Shown here in pieces: positions 50,201 to 60,189 of a stretch of 64,000 nt of DNA; position 1 is the first letter of the stretch, and the number at the start of each line of letters is the position of its first letter. This DNA comes from Anas platyrhynchos (lineage: Eukaryota > Chordata > Aves > Anseriformes > Anatidae): the NCBI RefSeq assembly GCF_047663525.1, contig NC_092602.1, positions 5,773,501 through 5,837,500 on the forward strand. The letters are read 5' to 3'. The notes beneath the pieces are model-generated. The model made no database searches. It saw nothing but the letters and a program-made list of their open reading frames with translations, and was not told the DNA's origin. A program made the position numbers and the translations under genes.

Positions 50201-53200
50201 AACTGACTCAAAACACTTGGTTTCTGATCCATTAATACTCCACACCAGCATTCAGTGGCCACAATCCTAACCTGAAATATGCGCGTCACAGAAAATCTGT
50301 AAGGCAAAAGAAGCAAAAAAAATTATTAAGGCAGCACTGTAAGCAAAAGTATGAATTTATTTTCTTATTTGTAGCTAAGAAAACCTTGCAGATCACACCA
50401 CCATCCTACTGACAATGCCTGATTAGGTGGTGACAGTGATTTCACAGCACGGCTGAGGTTGGAAGGGACCTCTGGAGATCATCTGGGTCCAACCCCCCTG
50501 CCCAGCAGATTGGTTAAGCAGGGTCAGGTTTAGGATTTGGAGAGAGAGAAAGCGCAGACTCCTTTGTGAGTGTGGTTGGGAAAGGGCTGCCAAAGGATGA
50601 GGGCTACCCAAAGTTCTCCGTTGTGAGCACTATTTCATGGCAGCCCTAGGTGGGGTGCTGTCAGACCTGGGTGCTGGCTGGGGTTAGGAGAGAGAGAAAG
50701 CACCTTTTTGCAAGGTGTGCACCTCTTGTATTACAGCCTGCATAAATAGAAATGAATTATTCAGGTTATCAAGTAGCCTCAAGTTGCTGTTCATTTCAGA
50801 GGCTGCAGCTTCATAATTAATTGCAGGCTTAGATTTAAAGATTCAAGAGGTAATAGGCTATTTAGGTAGCATTTGTAATTCTTAATCTAAAAAAAACAAC
50901 AGGTTTAACCAATGAAAGCTGTTACCAGAGAGAGCAGCAACCAATCACACACTGTTTCCGGAAGATTAAAAAAACCTTCTCAGTCTGACATCACTTTCTG
51001 GATGCTTAATTGGAAGCTGCTGTGTCTCACTCCCAGGATTGCACCTAAAAATCTAGGTCCCCTGTTCATAGGGAACTCACAGGACCACCTCCTCACGTTT
51101 ACTTGCCATTCATTCCACGTTTACACACAGGTAAAAACAAAGCACAGTGGAGAGAAAAATAAACCATCACTTGTTCTGTATTTTTGAGATGAATTCCTTT
51201 TATATTTTGTTATCTGCATGCATGCATTGCATCAGACTTGTTAAAAACACAGCTTTTAGCTATGAAGCACAGCTTCACAAAATCATCTATACTACGAGGA
51301 CCACTGAAAATGTGAGATCCTTTTAGCTGCTACAGATATGCAGTAAGGCCACAGAGCACAAGCCACTGGAGTGCCCAAGTGTTTGCTGTGGCTTGCAGAG
51401 AGGTTGAGGTAAAGAAGACCACTCGGTCCCATTAATGTGACCCTGTCTTACAGGTCTCCTTGAGTCACAGGAGTGCAAAAACACTGTATATAAACAGATC
51501 TCTCCTTGGAACCTTTATGAAGCTTCTAGCTGTTTTATTTACATTGTGCTCTCTGTGTTGGTCTTCTTGTAAGGAAGCACGTGTGACATTTCTGCTTTCA
51601 AAAGCCAGTGTCTCATTAGGAATCAGGAATTGCATCACATCTCATGACCTATTTCTTTCAAGAGACAAGTAGAGGGTTTGATACAAGGGAAAGCTTTAAG
51701 GAAGACTAAGCAACATACAGATATTTTTAGCATGGCTTGGAGCTGTCACAGGGGCAGTTCAGGCTGGGTATCAGGAGAAGGTTCTCCACTGAGAGGGTGG
51801 TCGGGCACTGGGACGGGCTCCCCAGGGTCGTGGTCACGGCACCAAGCCTGCTGGATTTCAAAGAGTGCTTGTACAATGCTCTCAGACATGTGGTCTGATT
51901 TTTAGGTGGTCCGTGTGGAGCCAGGAGTTGGACTCAGTGATCCTGTGGGTCCCTTCCAACTTGGATATTGTTATTTTCTATCCGTACAGGACAGCAGTTC
52001 TTGAAGAGGAATATCCAAGTCCAGCCGAGCTGGCATTCTAGTTAGTCACCAAGAGACCTCAGAGAGGACACACAACCCTTTCCCATCATCGAAGAAAACA
52101 ACCTGGATAGGGCAATAACAACTGCCTTCCAAATTACCAAAACAGCACCAAGTATTCTCTAGCATTATATGGCATTCTGCAGCAAAAAAATCAGGGACTT
52201 CAGTGCTTGATGTTCCTACAACTATAGGGACACTCTCCCAAAGTTCAGAAGGGAAAAAAAAAAAACCTGCTGCAGTTTAATGGGGAATTTGCTCATGATT
52301 TGATTGTAACGCAATATAAACCCACATAGTATTGCTCAAAGGAAAAAAAATATGAGCTTTTTGCTGACACACAAAAAAGCAGCTGTTGTGCAGTAGTTGA
52401 GCACCCTGGCCAAGCTTGGTGAACAGTACAGGCACCTCTCTCTGCCCCCAAAGCAGGGGCACGTTTCTGCTGACGTGGAGGAGGTGAATGCACAAACAGA
52501 AGCGAACAAAGCCCAACTATGCCCACGTGCTTTAAAAGAAAGGAAAAAAAAAAAAAAGCAAAGAAAAAAAGAAAACATAAACCTTTGGGGTTTGCCAAAA
52601 CAGACGGTGTTTGTACAAACCTTTCTGGTTTCAAGGTCTTAAAAGCGTTTTATAAAGACATTAAAAAAAGAAGAGGGGAGGACGACTACATAAAATTTAG
52701 ACTGCCTATTCAACTTTCAGGAATAAACATTTAAGGGGAATAGAGATCCTATCCTATTATGATTTTTTTTTTAAATCAAATTACATTGAATCCTGCTGCT
52801 TTACAAGCATGAATTTCCAAAGGGTCCCTAACACAGCCTTTTCTTAATGCACCAAAACTGGCATGACAATCCTTTGTAAAAGCCCCACTGAGCGAGCCTC
52901 AGCTGCAAGAAATCTCTAATAAAAGTGTCTCAAGCATTTCACTTTACAGCACCACTGTGAGCTGCTGCATTAAAACCAGCCATTGGCTTGAAGTCAGCTT
53001 TATTATATCTGCTTGACTTCGAGTTTCAGGTGAGGCACTGAAAGCCAGAGTATTACAGCTTTATTTATATGCACCCATACATCCTGCTTGTTGGAGAGGA
53101 GCTGAGGCACGCAAAGCTCTTATTAAACTATGAGCATAATTATTTCCAAATCTACACTACATACAAACTCCGACAACGATCAATGACAACATCTTACAGG

Positions 53201-56200
53201 GTTGTTTATAGATTTAGAGTCTCCAATTAAATTTTGTCGTTAGCTTTCCTATTATCCTTTTACTACAGTTCTCAACTGTTCTCAGTACAGAAACTTCGTT
53301 TTCCCTTGGGCTCTACACGGGAACAATTTTATATCTCTAGTTCGGCAAGCAGTAATGCTCAGAAGGTCTTCAAAGGCTTTTGCTGACATAGGTTTTGCTG
53401 TGTGGTTTTGTGTTTGGAGGATTCTTTTTTTTGTTTTTCTTTGCAAAAACAAGCAAAACAAAGAAACTAAAATGAACCCACCTCTTCCAACAAATCCAAA
53501 ATTCTTCTAATCCTGTCTTAATCAACTGGCTGAAGTCCTAATGAAGGTTTATTCATCCTTCCCCATCTGATAACTGTCTTTGTTTCGTTAGGTTTGTTTT
53601 CTTCCCTGGTCACACAAAGATATATTCAAGGTTCATTTGCTGAATCCAGGGGCCTCAATTAGAAATATCTGGACCTTCAATTCAGTACAATGCTTGGCGC
53701 CAAATAGTATTTAAGCCAAAGCCATTCAGATGCACATTTACCAGGTGGAAGCTGCTCATCTTTTCAATTCACAGCCATAATGTTATTTTAAGTCTCATTC
53801 TGAGCCCCTGAATCAGGAAATCCTTATCCATCCATTTCTCTGCTCTTCCTCTCCAAACTAGGAGGATGGGTGATTATTTTTACCCACACACAACCACAAT
53901 AAAAAGCACATTCATAAAATAACTGAGATTTTATTTTTCAAATGTCTAAACACTACCAGTTTAACAGTTCCAGAAGCTTTAACAGCAAGCATCTGTAATT
54001 CTTGATTCATGCAATTCATTCTTAAATTCCTAGAATGAGTCTCCCTGGGCCTAGACACACACACAGTTGTCGTGTTGGGAAACGTTTCTAAATCATCTCG
54101 AGATGAAAACGCTCACACCTCTACCCTAGCACTGCTATAATTCAATACACGCTCTCCAGGAGTATTTCACACCACAACATGTCATTTATGCAGCTTTTGG
54201 TATTTACTATAAAGCAGTAACACAACTAAGAACACACAACTTCCCAGATGGAACATGTCACCTTACCACAAAGCTGGCAGTTTGAAGGTCACATCCTAAG
54301 GCCATTAGTGAATTCTATCCCTGGTGCCTGCAGCATCAGCCCCAAATACCACAAGAGGTTCTAGTGTGTTTCAATGTGTCCTGCTTGTGGTGTCCCCAGT
54401 GATTGTTGTCCTTTTTCCTCTACATCACGACCATGAGGAAGGAGAGGCTGTTCTCAAATCTTCATCGCAGGAGTCACAGAACAGCTGCTCATAACACGGA
54501 TCCTTCCTCCAGTGGTCAGAAGGGAAATCAAAAGATGCTCTTAATAGTCTGTAGGGGCAACACAAAGCTGAGGAAAAGAAGTGCTGCTACTCTGCTGAGA
54601 CATTAAGTCCCAGACACTTTTTTCCTCCGACTGTATAGAGGGGATACCTGCTGGGGCTGGTCTGCTGGGTACTACTGAATATGACACAGCTACTGCAAAC
54701 CCACCAGAGCTCAGGAACTGGTGACACCATTAATTTATGGGCTGCACATGGCATTAGCATTTCAAGTGCCATACGGATAGCTTGTGTTTTATGGTACTAA
54801 TTCCAAAAATCAAAGAAAAGCTGCAGGGAAGAGGGGGAGGGGGAAATATCAGGGTGAAATTAAAGTTCTCCAGAGCAGTCTGTGGTGTGATTAAATCTCA
54901 AAGACACTCCGCAGTCGGGCTACTTTACTGTTAGTCGGTTACCAATTTGGCATAAAGAACTAAGCAAACAGGTTTTCTCCAAAGGCACTCACATAGTTCA
55001 TGATGCCAATTCCACTAACTGGCCCAATTTCACTAAAATCCCAAGGCACTTTAATAAAAAAACATTTCTACGATAACACTGTAAAGCAGCAGGGCTTTCC
55101 ATTTAACAGAAGAGGGCTTCCTCCCTCCCCTTCAAAAACAAAATCAGCAAGAGAAAAATGAAAATGGTATTTATTTTTATTGCTCTGCTTTTTATTTAAA
55201 CACCTAACAAGAAGCACGCTCCCCACTAAAAGCATTGGATATTCATCTCATTCGGAAAACCTTGTAAAACACCGGGCATTTGCTCAGCTACCTGTCAGCT
55301 GCTACTTAGGTCCAACTGACTCAGCCTTAGAAGGCAAACGAGAAATGTGGAAAAATTCCTAAGTGTTAAACACATCTTATGAGAGCAGGTTCAAGTTAAA
55401 ACAAACGTGAGAGAGAGAAATCAAACGCAGCTCAAGTGCAGAAAAAAGGAGCAGCCCCTCAGCAGCCAATCTTTTACTATGCCATAAGGTAACCTGATCA
55501 TGCCTGAGAGAAAGAAAGAGAGAATAATCTTAAAGTAATCCACTCCAAAAACGCAATCCTGCCCCTTTTTGTGGAATGTGGCCTTTACAGGTTGTGCCTC
55601 TCTATGTTAAATGGCAGAAACTCAAGCATATCTGAAAGCTTCTCTTTTATTCTAGACAGTACCAAAAATAGTTCTAGAGATTTTTTCTCCTCTGCAACAG
55701 AAGCCTGGCAAGAGTATTTCTCTTCTACCAGTCTGCAATCCTAAAAGGCATTAGCAAGTCAAAGAATAAAGGAATAAAGACCTCTAGCTATTTAAAACCA
55801 TGACTTACTCATACTGAAGGGTAAAATCCCATTTTAATTTCAGTGCGTGTGCAATTTGGTTAATATTTTGTCTAGTTTACCATCCACTACAGATGTCCCA
55901 TGTCACTTCTGGATTTTTACACAGTAACATTTCTTTATCTTACAAACAGTCCAGGGAATATTCGAGTATAACACAAAGAACCATTCTGATCGGATTTTGT
56001 GAAGTTGCAAGATGTGCTTTGCACATCACAGTTCAATAAACACCAGCCGGAAACACTAAACAGCAATCATGGGAGAAGTTGGCAACGCATATCCACAACA
56101 TTCTACTCTATTTCACAGGGTAATCAGCCCGTGCTGATTAAGTTTGCTTTGGAGACTCGTTCAGAGAGGAGGTTCATCGTTCAGTGTGTGGAGAAACAAG

Positions 56201-59200
56201 GCAGGGACTCAGTAACATGGGCTGAACACTCCTAAGTATAAACACGTGCACGTTGTGTGTATGGTAGTAAGGCCACGTGAAGAGAAAGGCAGTTGACAAC
56301 AATGCAAGAACTACATGTACGTCTGAGAACAGACTGCTGAAAGCATTATCTTAAAGCATTGCCAGAGAATAACAAACTAGGGGGGGATCAGGAATTAGCC
56401 TTACGTGAAATTATCTAAGACAAAAGTCTTAGACAAAAGACAAAAAGTTGCTACTCCACTTTTCTCTGCAATACTTGTCAGCTTTCCATGGCTCAAGCCT
56501 CACGCTACTATGCGGGAGAAGCAGCTTTGTTGCCATTCCCTTCTCACTGTAAAGTGCTAAGCTCTAAATATTACAGCAAGACAGTCACTTGCTTCTGACT
56601 ACATTTGCTTGAATCAAAAGATCTTTGGAAGCATTTCTTTTAAATGTTAAGGTTTCACTTATGCGCAAGTCACAAATGCTTTGGTTAACTATACTCAATT
56701 GGAGGCCATAAATGTAGCTCAGTTATGACTGCTTTTCAATATGCAGTTTTGGAAGCATTTCCAAAAGCACAATCAGCTGAGCCACTAGGGCTAACACACC
56801 TCCCTTGCATCAAAGTGCCTTGAACGTCTGCCCATTGTGTGCGGAATAAGGGAAGCAAACTGCCAGCAGCGCTTACCTGAGCACACCTTCCCAATTCAGC
56901 CTTGCCCAGATACTGAAAGATCTTCAATGCCAGTTCATAAGGCAGCTGGACATCAAAGAAGGGAACCTCATTTATTTCGTTCTGAAAAGGAAAAAAATAA
57001 AAAAATATCCGTTAGGCTTCTTTACTGCACAACTAGATACCACTAAAAGTTACCATGGTATTAATAAAGGGCATTGTATACTCGGAACCATCACAGGTCC
57101 ACAAAAAGGCAGAAGTAATTCTCCTTCTCCATCCCATAATGGCACAACATCAGACAGATGACGCTGGCACAAAGATATTCGAGCTACTCCCTGTTCTCCC
57201 TGAATCATATGAGGTAAACGGGAGTCATATTGCTAACTGGAGCTAAAAAGCAAATTGAAGAGGACTGCAAGGCTTGTCTGTTGTCAGATGGCGCAGGAAG
57301 GCAAGACAAGTTCTAATAAAACTATTGCTCTGAGGTTTCAGAGTCAAAAAGACCAGAAACAGATGATGGAAAACTAAGTACCATTTTGATCTTAAAACTG
57401 AACGGAGATGGCATTACTGTCTGTTTCTGTCCTTCGTCAGAAACATCAATTTTTAATAGGAAATGTATTGAAAAAGCTGCTGCTTTAGCTAATTATCACA
57501 AAAACACTTCTACACCAAATAATCCATCACTTACCTAACTACCAAAATAAAACACACATGCCCTAGAGGAGCTTTTTTTCCTTAACTACCTCATTATTAA
57601 ATCTTCTTGAGATTGCTGCATCAAGAATTGTCCTCTCCTGCATTTCTATCTGGCGACTCCAATTTTCCTATACTACCTAATACAGAGACAGCAAAATCAG
57701 CCCATTGTGAGCATTTCCTTAAGTCACTCTGAAGTTGTATGCTCCAGAGTTTTTTTTCCTGGTGTCTGCATCCCACCCCTCAGGTATGTCAGAGCTCCCA
57801 ACTGTTCTCCATCAGCCTCCACGGGAAGTCAGACAGACTCCAAACCAGGACCACGTTCTGCTTCTTAGTGCTTCTCTAGCCCTGATACCTTTATGTTTTC
57901 TTTAAGTAATTATCTTCTATAACAGCTCCTTGCTTGTTTAAACATAGATTCTTTGCAGTGCCAATAAACTGGCAATAATGCGTTTACTTACAGTACAATT
58001 ACACAAAAAAACTATTGTATAATAAAGTGAAAGATGTTAATGTAAAGCTTTTTCCACACTAAAGACAGGTGTACAGACAGCAGAAAGATCAGCAAAGCTC
58101 CCCTTAGGCCTTTTTAGCAAGACAGCCTCAGTCTATAATAAACACTGGAACTTTGCACTTGTTCTGTAGTTGCTTGAAGACAGACTTGCTGCTAAACCTC
58201 CTGCTCCTGTCCCTTCTCACACATCAGCCTCCTGCACAAACGGCCCCTTCTCCTCTCCCTTCCTTCTCAATGCCCTCCGAACGAGAACCGCTGGCTCCAC
58301 TCCCTGCTGTGGATTTCCACAAACGCTGTTTTCACATGGCTTAAACTGCACCTATTTCCAGAGGGGACACAAAGCAGCATTAAATAAATAAAAGGGGCTC
58401 TAGGAGTGCGTTTCCACGGCCACACGCAGGCAGACCCCGAGCTGGCCAGATGCGAACCAGCCCGGGTCCAGGAGCCACACAACCATTTTTGAGCAACGCG
58501 CTGCCCAAACAAATAAGATGAGCCATTCGGCAAGGCTTATTAGCTCTAGGCGTAGGAGCCCAGGCACAGCACCACTATGAACGTGCTGCTTCCAAATTGG
58601 ACTTGACTCGCTTCCAACCAGCAGAACCTGCTCTGGCTGCACGTACCAAAAGACATCATTGGATCCAGGCTGCCTACAGACAGGCCGGTATAGGCACAGC
58701 GCTCAAGACTGACAGCTCCTTCATGGAAAAGTTAAAAAAAAAAAAAAAAGAAAGAAAGAAAAAAGCTGCTATACAGATTTTTAAACTGACTTGTAGGAGT
58801 GGCTTATAGTCAAACTGTAAGCATGGTGCTCATAAGTCAAACTGTAAGCACAGGCTTGTGACAAAGCACAAGCTCACGCCAACTCCTTCCTAAAGCAATC
58901 TCAATGCTAGGGAGAGATCCAGATCTTCCCTTCCTACACCCCAAATCCCCCCCAGCCCGTTAATAGCACAGCGCTCAGTGATGTTAAGTCAGCAGCAGCC
59001 CGACTCCAAGTCTACTGGAATGAATCCAAATCTCAGATACTGCCATCCCCTCTGAGACAGATTTGGGCTCCTGTGTACTAATGGAGCGCTAATTCTTTAA
59101 ATGGATTAATTTGTGCCTTGCAGACAGAAATTTAATCTGTTCCTTTTAATTTTTTTTTTTTTAAGCAAAGAGTAATTAGTCACAGCTAGGTTAGCGAGAA

Positions 59201-59932
59201 GCAAGAAGATGGGTTTCCCCCCTAGTTTTCCTACGCTGTAAATAAAATCTCTATTGCATTTAGAGGATTTACCAAAATAACTTTTAACCGGTTCAGAACT
59301 GTGTTTAAGACTATTCCCCAATTAACTCCTCGACGCAAAGAATCCATACTCATGCTCCTACTACGCTGCAGCGTCACAGGGCAGGACACCCTTAATTACA
59401 GCATGCACATCAGACAGCTTGAATAAGCAAAAAACCACACAATATAACCTATTTTAAACGAATAAAAGGCCCCGATACCGCCTCAAAGGCTGGAAGGCAA
59501 ACTCAGGAGGGCTGAGAGGGAGACTCTGAGACCCTTCAGGGGCTGGCCCCACACTGGGGGCCGCTCGGGGGTCCCTCCGGGAGCTCTCCCCCCACCGCCT
59601 CCCCTCAGCCCCGGCTCTCCCCGTCCTACCAGGTCTCGGATGAGCTGCCCCAGGAGGTCGTCGCCATCCCCTCCTGCGTCCCCCGCGGCCTCCTCAACGG
59701 GGCGGCCGGGCGGAGGGCTGCTGCGGCAGCGGGCCGGGGCTTCGCCGCCATCCAGCAGGCCGCGGGCCAGCACCAAGTAGCCCGGTTCCCCCGGTTCCTT
59801 GGGCTCCCCCGCTTCCCTCGGCTCCCCCCCGCTGGGCTCGGCCTCCTCCCTGCGCCGCCGCTTGCCGCCCCCCGCCAGCTCCTCCCGCCAGCGGCGGCGG
59901 AACAGCTCCAGCTCCGCCGAGCCCCCGGCCAT
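10237..59932 (-). CDS. FBXW8: F-box/WD repeat-containing protein 8, 11 coding exons
   Basis: Coding exons in transcript order: 59932-59630, 56981-56877, 50080-49916, 49311-49223, 36140-35983, 28755-28559, 27288-27079, 17146-17019, 13339-13166, 11225-11109 and 10381-10237. They sum to 1791 nt, giving 596 residues plus TAG (human is 598 as I recall). All introns are GT-AG and all junctions keep frame. The N-terminus has FRRRWREELA and a basic KRRRR. The F-box covers about residues 114-155 (LPYELALKIFQYLGKAELGR, then WKILAEDEVLWYRL). A beta-propeller of degenerate WD repeats follows, with WD-type ends at W230-D231, W279, Y456-D457 and W496-D497, and it ends CRSSYDEV...VPYDNI. Known role: substrate receptor of the CUL7-RBX1-SKP1 ubiquitin ligase, linked to growth control, IRS1 turnover and Golgi/dendrite biology. 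The gene converges on TESC and diverges from HRK. Confidence 0.97.
10441..10460. repeat. (TTAGA)4 microsatellite
   Basis: Four perfect copies of a pentamer unit in FBXW8 intron 10. Confidence 0.95.
10944..10979. repeat. CT-rich microsatellite with T tail
   Basis: Mostly CT dinucleotides followed by nine Ts. Confidence 0.9.
11109..11225 (-). CDS. FBXW8: FBXW8 coding exon 10 (residues 510-548, 549 split)
   Basis: It encodes RHPVRYIWFNSHSLITANIP and, after a variable loop, MDDDLTAHR. Acceptor TTTTTCAG, donor GTGAGT. Confidence 0.96.
11226..13165 (-). other. FBXW8: FBXW8 intron 9
   Basis: A 1.9-kb intron. It holds a short CR1 3' tail at about 12808-12869. Open frames up to 129 codons at 11423-12327 show no family features. 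Confidence 0.9.
12808..12869 (+). mobile_element. CR1 LINE 3' end fragment
   Basis: The stretch reads ACTAGATGATCTTTCAGGTC, then CCCTTCCAGCCCAAGCCACT and CTATGACTC, the recognisable 3' terminus of avian CR1 elements (tail ending in an ATTCTATGATTCT-like motif). Only the tail is recognisable, consistent with strong 5' truncation. It is antisense to FBXW8. Confidence 0.85.
13166..13339 (-). CDS. FBXW8: FBXW8 coding exon 9 (residues 452-509, 510 split)
   Basis: It encodes VRVYDLRKSESLCSLYAH and SAVQMDDWKIVSGGEEGMV followed by CVWDQRM, the best-conserved WD repeat. Acceptor CATTTAG, donor GTAACT. Confidence 0.97.
13340..17018 (-). other. FBXW8: FBXW8 intron 8
   Basis: A 3.7-kb AT-rich intron. 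I see no interspersed repeat, RNA gene or coding frame that I can support. Confidence 0.85.
17019..17146 (-). CDS. FBXW8: FBXW8 coding exon 8 (residues 410-451, 452 split)
   Basis: It encodes VLLYNLETSQCLKKLGNSMG and DFTCVNLQDSPPNMLVTGNK. Acceptor TCTGCCAG, donor GTAGGT. Confidence 0.96.
17417..17451. repeat. CT microsatellite with poly-T
   Basis: CT dinucleotides followed by about 18 Ts. Confidence 0.9.
20018..20088. repeat. Direct repeat pair, 22 bp, offset 49
   Basis: TTTATAATCCTATAATG followed by CACAC (20018-20039) or GACAC (20067-20088) occurs twice with one mismatch. The intervening sequence is not obviously duplicated. Confidence 0.85.
20491..20515. repeat. CT microsatellite
   Basis: Mostly CT dinucleotides ending in TTTT. 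Confidence 0.9.
23186..23208. repeat. Poly-T tract (23 Ts)
   Basis: An uninterrupted run of T on the plus strand, so poly-A in FBXW8 pre-mRNA. No retroposon body is recognisable next to it. Confidence 0.95.
24063..24081. repeat. Poly-A tract (19 As)
   Basis: An uninterrupted run of A on the plus strand; no retroposon body is recognisable next to it. Confidence 0.95.
24596..24620. repeat. Perfect inverted repeat, 11-bp arms, 3-nt loop
   Basis: GGTTTTGCATA, spacer CAA, then TATGCAAAACC. The arms are exact reverse complements. The flanks (GTTCGAAATT and CGAATTCAAAC) are partly complementary, so an imperfect stem may extend to about 24585-24632. Confidence 0.9.
26818..26915. repeat. G/T-rich tract ending in poly-T
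   Basis: About 100 bases are almost free of A on the plus strand: TTTTGTTTG-type runs, a G10 block near 26850, and 29 bases of nearly pure T at the end. It starts about 160 bases into intron 7 on the FBXW8 sense strand. Confidence 0.9.
27079..27288 (-). CDS. FBXW8: FBXW8 coding exon 7 (residues 340-409)
   Basis: It encodes VNFLNLVPDVLGSPVAVAAA, EDIVYVLKGEDPGK, and PVTCLDVSAHEAAFGVKGFG. Acceptor CTTTTTAG, donor GTATTT. Phase 0 both ends. Confidence 0.96.
27289..28558 (-). other. FBXW8: FBXW8 intron 6
   Basis: A 1.27-kb AT-rich intron in which I see nothing beyond short T runs. Confidence 0.85.
28559..28755 (-). CDS. FBXW8: FBXW8 coding exon 6 (residues 274-339)
   Basis: It encodes GTVSVWSLMTGREPIHRYQH and RIQALALGSEGATVATASGF, then FWQTTGTFEIQKL. 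The acceptor TATAAG lacks a strong pyrimidine tract immediately upstream (ATTATAAG) but has a T-rich run before it. The donor is GTGAGT. Confidence 0.95.
28756..35982 (-). other. FBXW8: FBXW8 intron 5
   Basis: A 7.2-kb intron. Positions 29780-30175 are AT-rich with several TAATTA/CAATTAG-type motifs and look like a conserved noncoding element. A GT microsatellite lies at 35858-35882. Open frames up to 163 codons at 30218-30803 lie on both strands in overlapping positions and have no family features. Confidence 0.85.
35858..35882. repeat. GT microsatellite
   Basis: An interrupted GT dinucleotide repeat (AGTGTGTGCGTGTGTGTGT), which runs into TATATA. Confidence 0.9.
35983..36140 (-). CDS. FBXW8: FBXW8 coding exon 5 (residues 221-273, 274 split)
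   Basis: It contains GYTSGEVRLWDTRTWDY, a WD repeat end, and VSFVRINSSLAVAAYED. Between them is a Pro/Gly-rich loop where the human protein, as I recall it, has an acidic run. Acceptor TTTCCAG, donor GTAAGT. Confidence 0.96.
38022..38090 (-). mobile_element. CR1 LINE fragment, minus orientation
   Basis: ACCACAGAATCCCCCAGATT, then AGAAAAGACTTTCAAGATGA and CCAGGTTCAATAATCAACCT match the reverse-complement form of the CR1 3' end (CACAGAATC...TTGGAAAAGACC...AAGATCATC...TCCAACC). The fragment is short and diverged. Confidence 0.7.
41248..41284. repeat. Tandem duplication, approximately 21 bp
   Basis: TTTCAAAAACCTCTT occurs twice, offset by about 21 bases, in FBXW8 intron 4. Confidence 0.85.
44066..44090. 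repeat. Poly-A tract (25 As)
   Basis: An uninterrupted run of A after CCCTTACCTC. No retroposon body is recognisable. Confidence 0.95.
44288..44323. repeat. A-rich tract with interspersed G
   Basis: Runs of A broken by single Gs. Confidence 0.95.
49223..49311 (-). CDS. FBXW8: FBXW8 coding exon 4 (residues 192-220, 221 split)
   Basis: It encodes NRIGAVSQLQYELGKVLCDV and HSSDGVVIAG, the start of the propeller. The acceptor is TGCACAG and the donor is GTGAGT. Confidence 0.96.
49312..49915 (-). other. FBXW8: FBXW8 intron 3 (604 bp)
   Basis: A short intron between exons 3 and 4; nothing else is seen. Confidence 0.9.
49916..50080 (-). CDS. FBXW8: FBXW8 coding exon 3, second half of F-box (residues 137-191)
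   Basis: It encodes VSRTWKILAEDEVLWYRLCQ, then QEGYLLDTSISDHSCWKL and ends LRTNWK. The acceptor is TTTCTAG and the donor is GTAAAA. Both ends are phase 0. Confidence 0.97.
50436..50525 (-). mobile_element. CR1 LINE fragment, minus orientation
   Basis: The plus strand reads GAGGTTGGAAGGGACCTCTG, then GAGATCATCTGGGTCCAACC and CCCCTGCCCAGCAG, the reverse complement of a CR1 3' region. Upstream of it GATTTCACAGCACGGC is a diverged form of the tail ATCACAGAATGG. Confidence 0.88.
51735..51980 (+). mobile_element. CR1 LINE 3' end, about 250 bp
   Basis: The stretch reads GGGTATCAGGAGAAGGTTCT, TCGGGCACTGGGACGGGCTC, CCCAGGGTCGTGGTCACGGC, then GGAGTTGGACTCAGTGATCC and GGGTCCCTTCCAACTTGGAT. This is a classic CR1 terminal segment with a degenerate ATATTGTTATTTTCTAT tail. 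It is 5'-truncated and has no intact reverse transcriptase. It is antisense to FBXW8. Confidence 0.93.
56877..56981 (-). CDS. FBXW8: FBXW8 coding exon 2, first half of F-box (residues 102-136)
   Basis: The acceptor CCTTTTCAG is followed by NEINEVPFFDVQLPYELALK and IFQYLGKAELGRCAQ; the donor is GTAAGC. Phase 0 at both ends. Confidence 0.97.
58734..58764. repeat. Poly-A / AAAG tract
   Basis: A run of 16 As followed by AAAG repeats and more As. Confidence 0.93.
58808..58850. repeat. Direct repeat pair, 16 bp, offset 27
   Basis: AGTCAAACTGTAAGCA occurs at 58808-58823 and again at 58835-58850. Neighbouring bases are partly alike, suggesting a 27-bp tandem duplication. Confidence 0.9.
59630..59932 (-). 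CDS. FBXW8: FBXW8 coding exon 1 (residues 1-101)
   Basis: ATG at 59932 has a strong context (GCCGCCATGG). The exon encodes MAGGSAELELFRRRWREELA, a basic KRRRREE patch, a Gly-Glu-Pro-rich linker (about residues 32-51) and ends QLIRDL at donor GTAGGA. The linker is poorly conserved in the family, while both ends match. Confidence 0.95.
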
Positions 59933-60152
59933 GGCGGCGGGGCCGGCCCGGCCCAGCCTCCCGCCGGCCCGGCGTGGAAACCGCCCCCCGCGCCCGCCCG
60001 TTCCGCAGCGCCATGGTTCCTACCGCCGCCTCCTCTGTCGGTGTTTTGGGGGCGGCCGGGGTCGTTCCCGCAGAGCCGGGCGGGCGGTGGGAGATGGGCG
60101 GTGGGAGAGGGGCTGAGCCCCCCGGGACGGGGCTGGGAGCGGGCTGAGGGGC

Positions 60153-60164
60153 GCCGCCATTTTG
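60153..60164 (-). promoter_or_regulatory. Candidate YY1 site
   Basis: On the minus strand it reads CAAAATGGCGGC, a perfect core of the YY1 motif AAnATGGCGGC, in sense orientation and about 220 bases upstream of the FBXW8 start codon. Confidence 0.5.
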
Positions 60165-60189
60165 TGGGCATGAGGGAGGGTGCGAGGCT

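Larger units (their letters stand above)
50081..56876 (-). other. FBXW8: FBXW8 intron 2
   Basis: A 6.8-kb intron that carries two CR1 insertions, at about 50436-50525 (minus) and 51735-51980 (plus), and an A/G-rich tract at 52540-52572. No further gene is recognised. Confidence 0.88.
56982..59629 (-). other. FBXW8: FBXW8 intron 1
   Basis: A 2.6-kb intron. It contains an A-rich tract at 58734-58764 and a 27-bp tandem duplication at 58805-58857. No gene is recognised. Confidence 0.9.
59520..60180 (-). promoter_or_regulatory. FBXW8: FBXW8 CpG island promoter
   Basis: A dense CpG stretch covers FBXW8 exon 1 and about 250 bp upstream. No TATA box is seen. The GCCGCCATTTTG motif at 60153-60164 matches a YY1 site on the minus strand (CAAAATGGCGGC), commonly found just after the start site of housekeeping promoters. 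Confidence 0.7.

Noticed and set aside
51460..51905. Small open frames next to the CR1 insertion, one with a hydrophobic stretch
   Set aside because: The second lies within the CR1 3' end. The first has no recognisable family and sits in intron DNA without exon signals.
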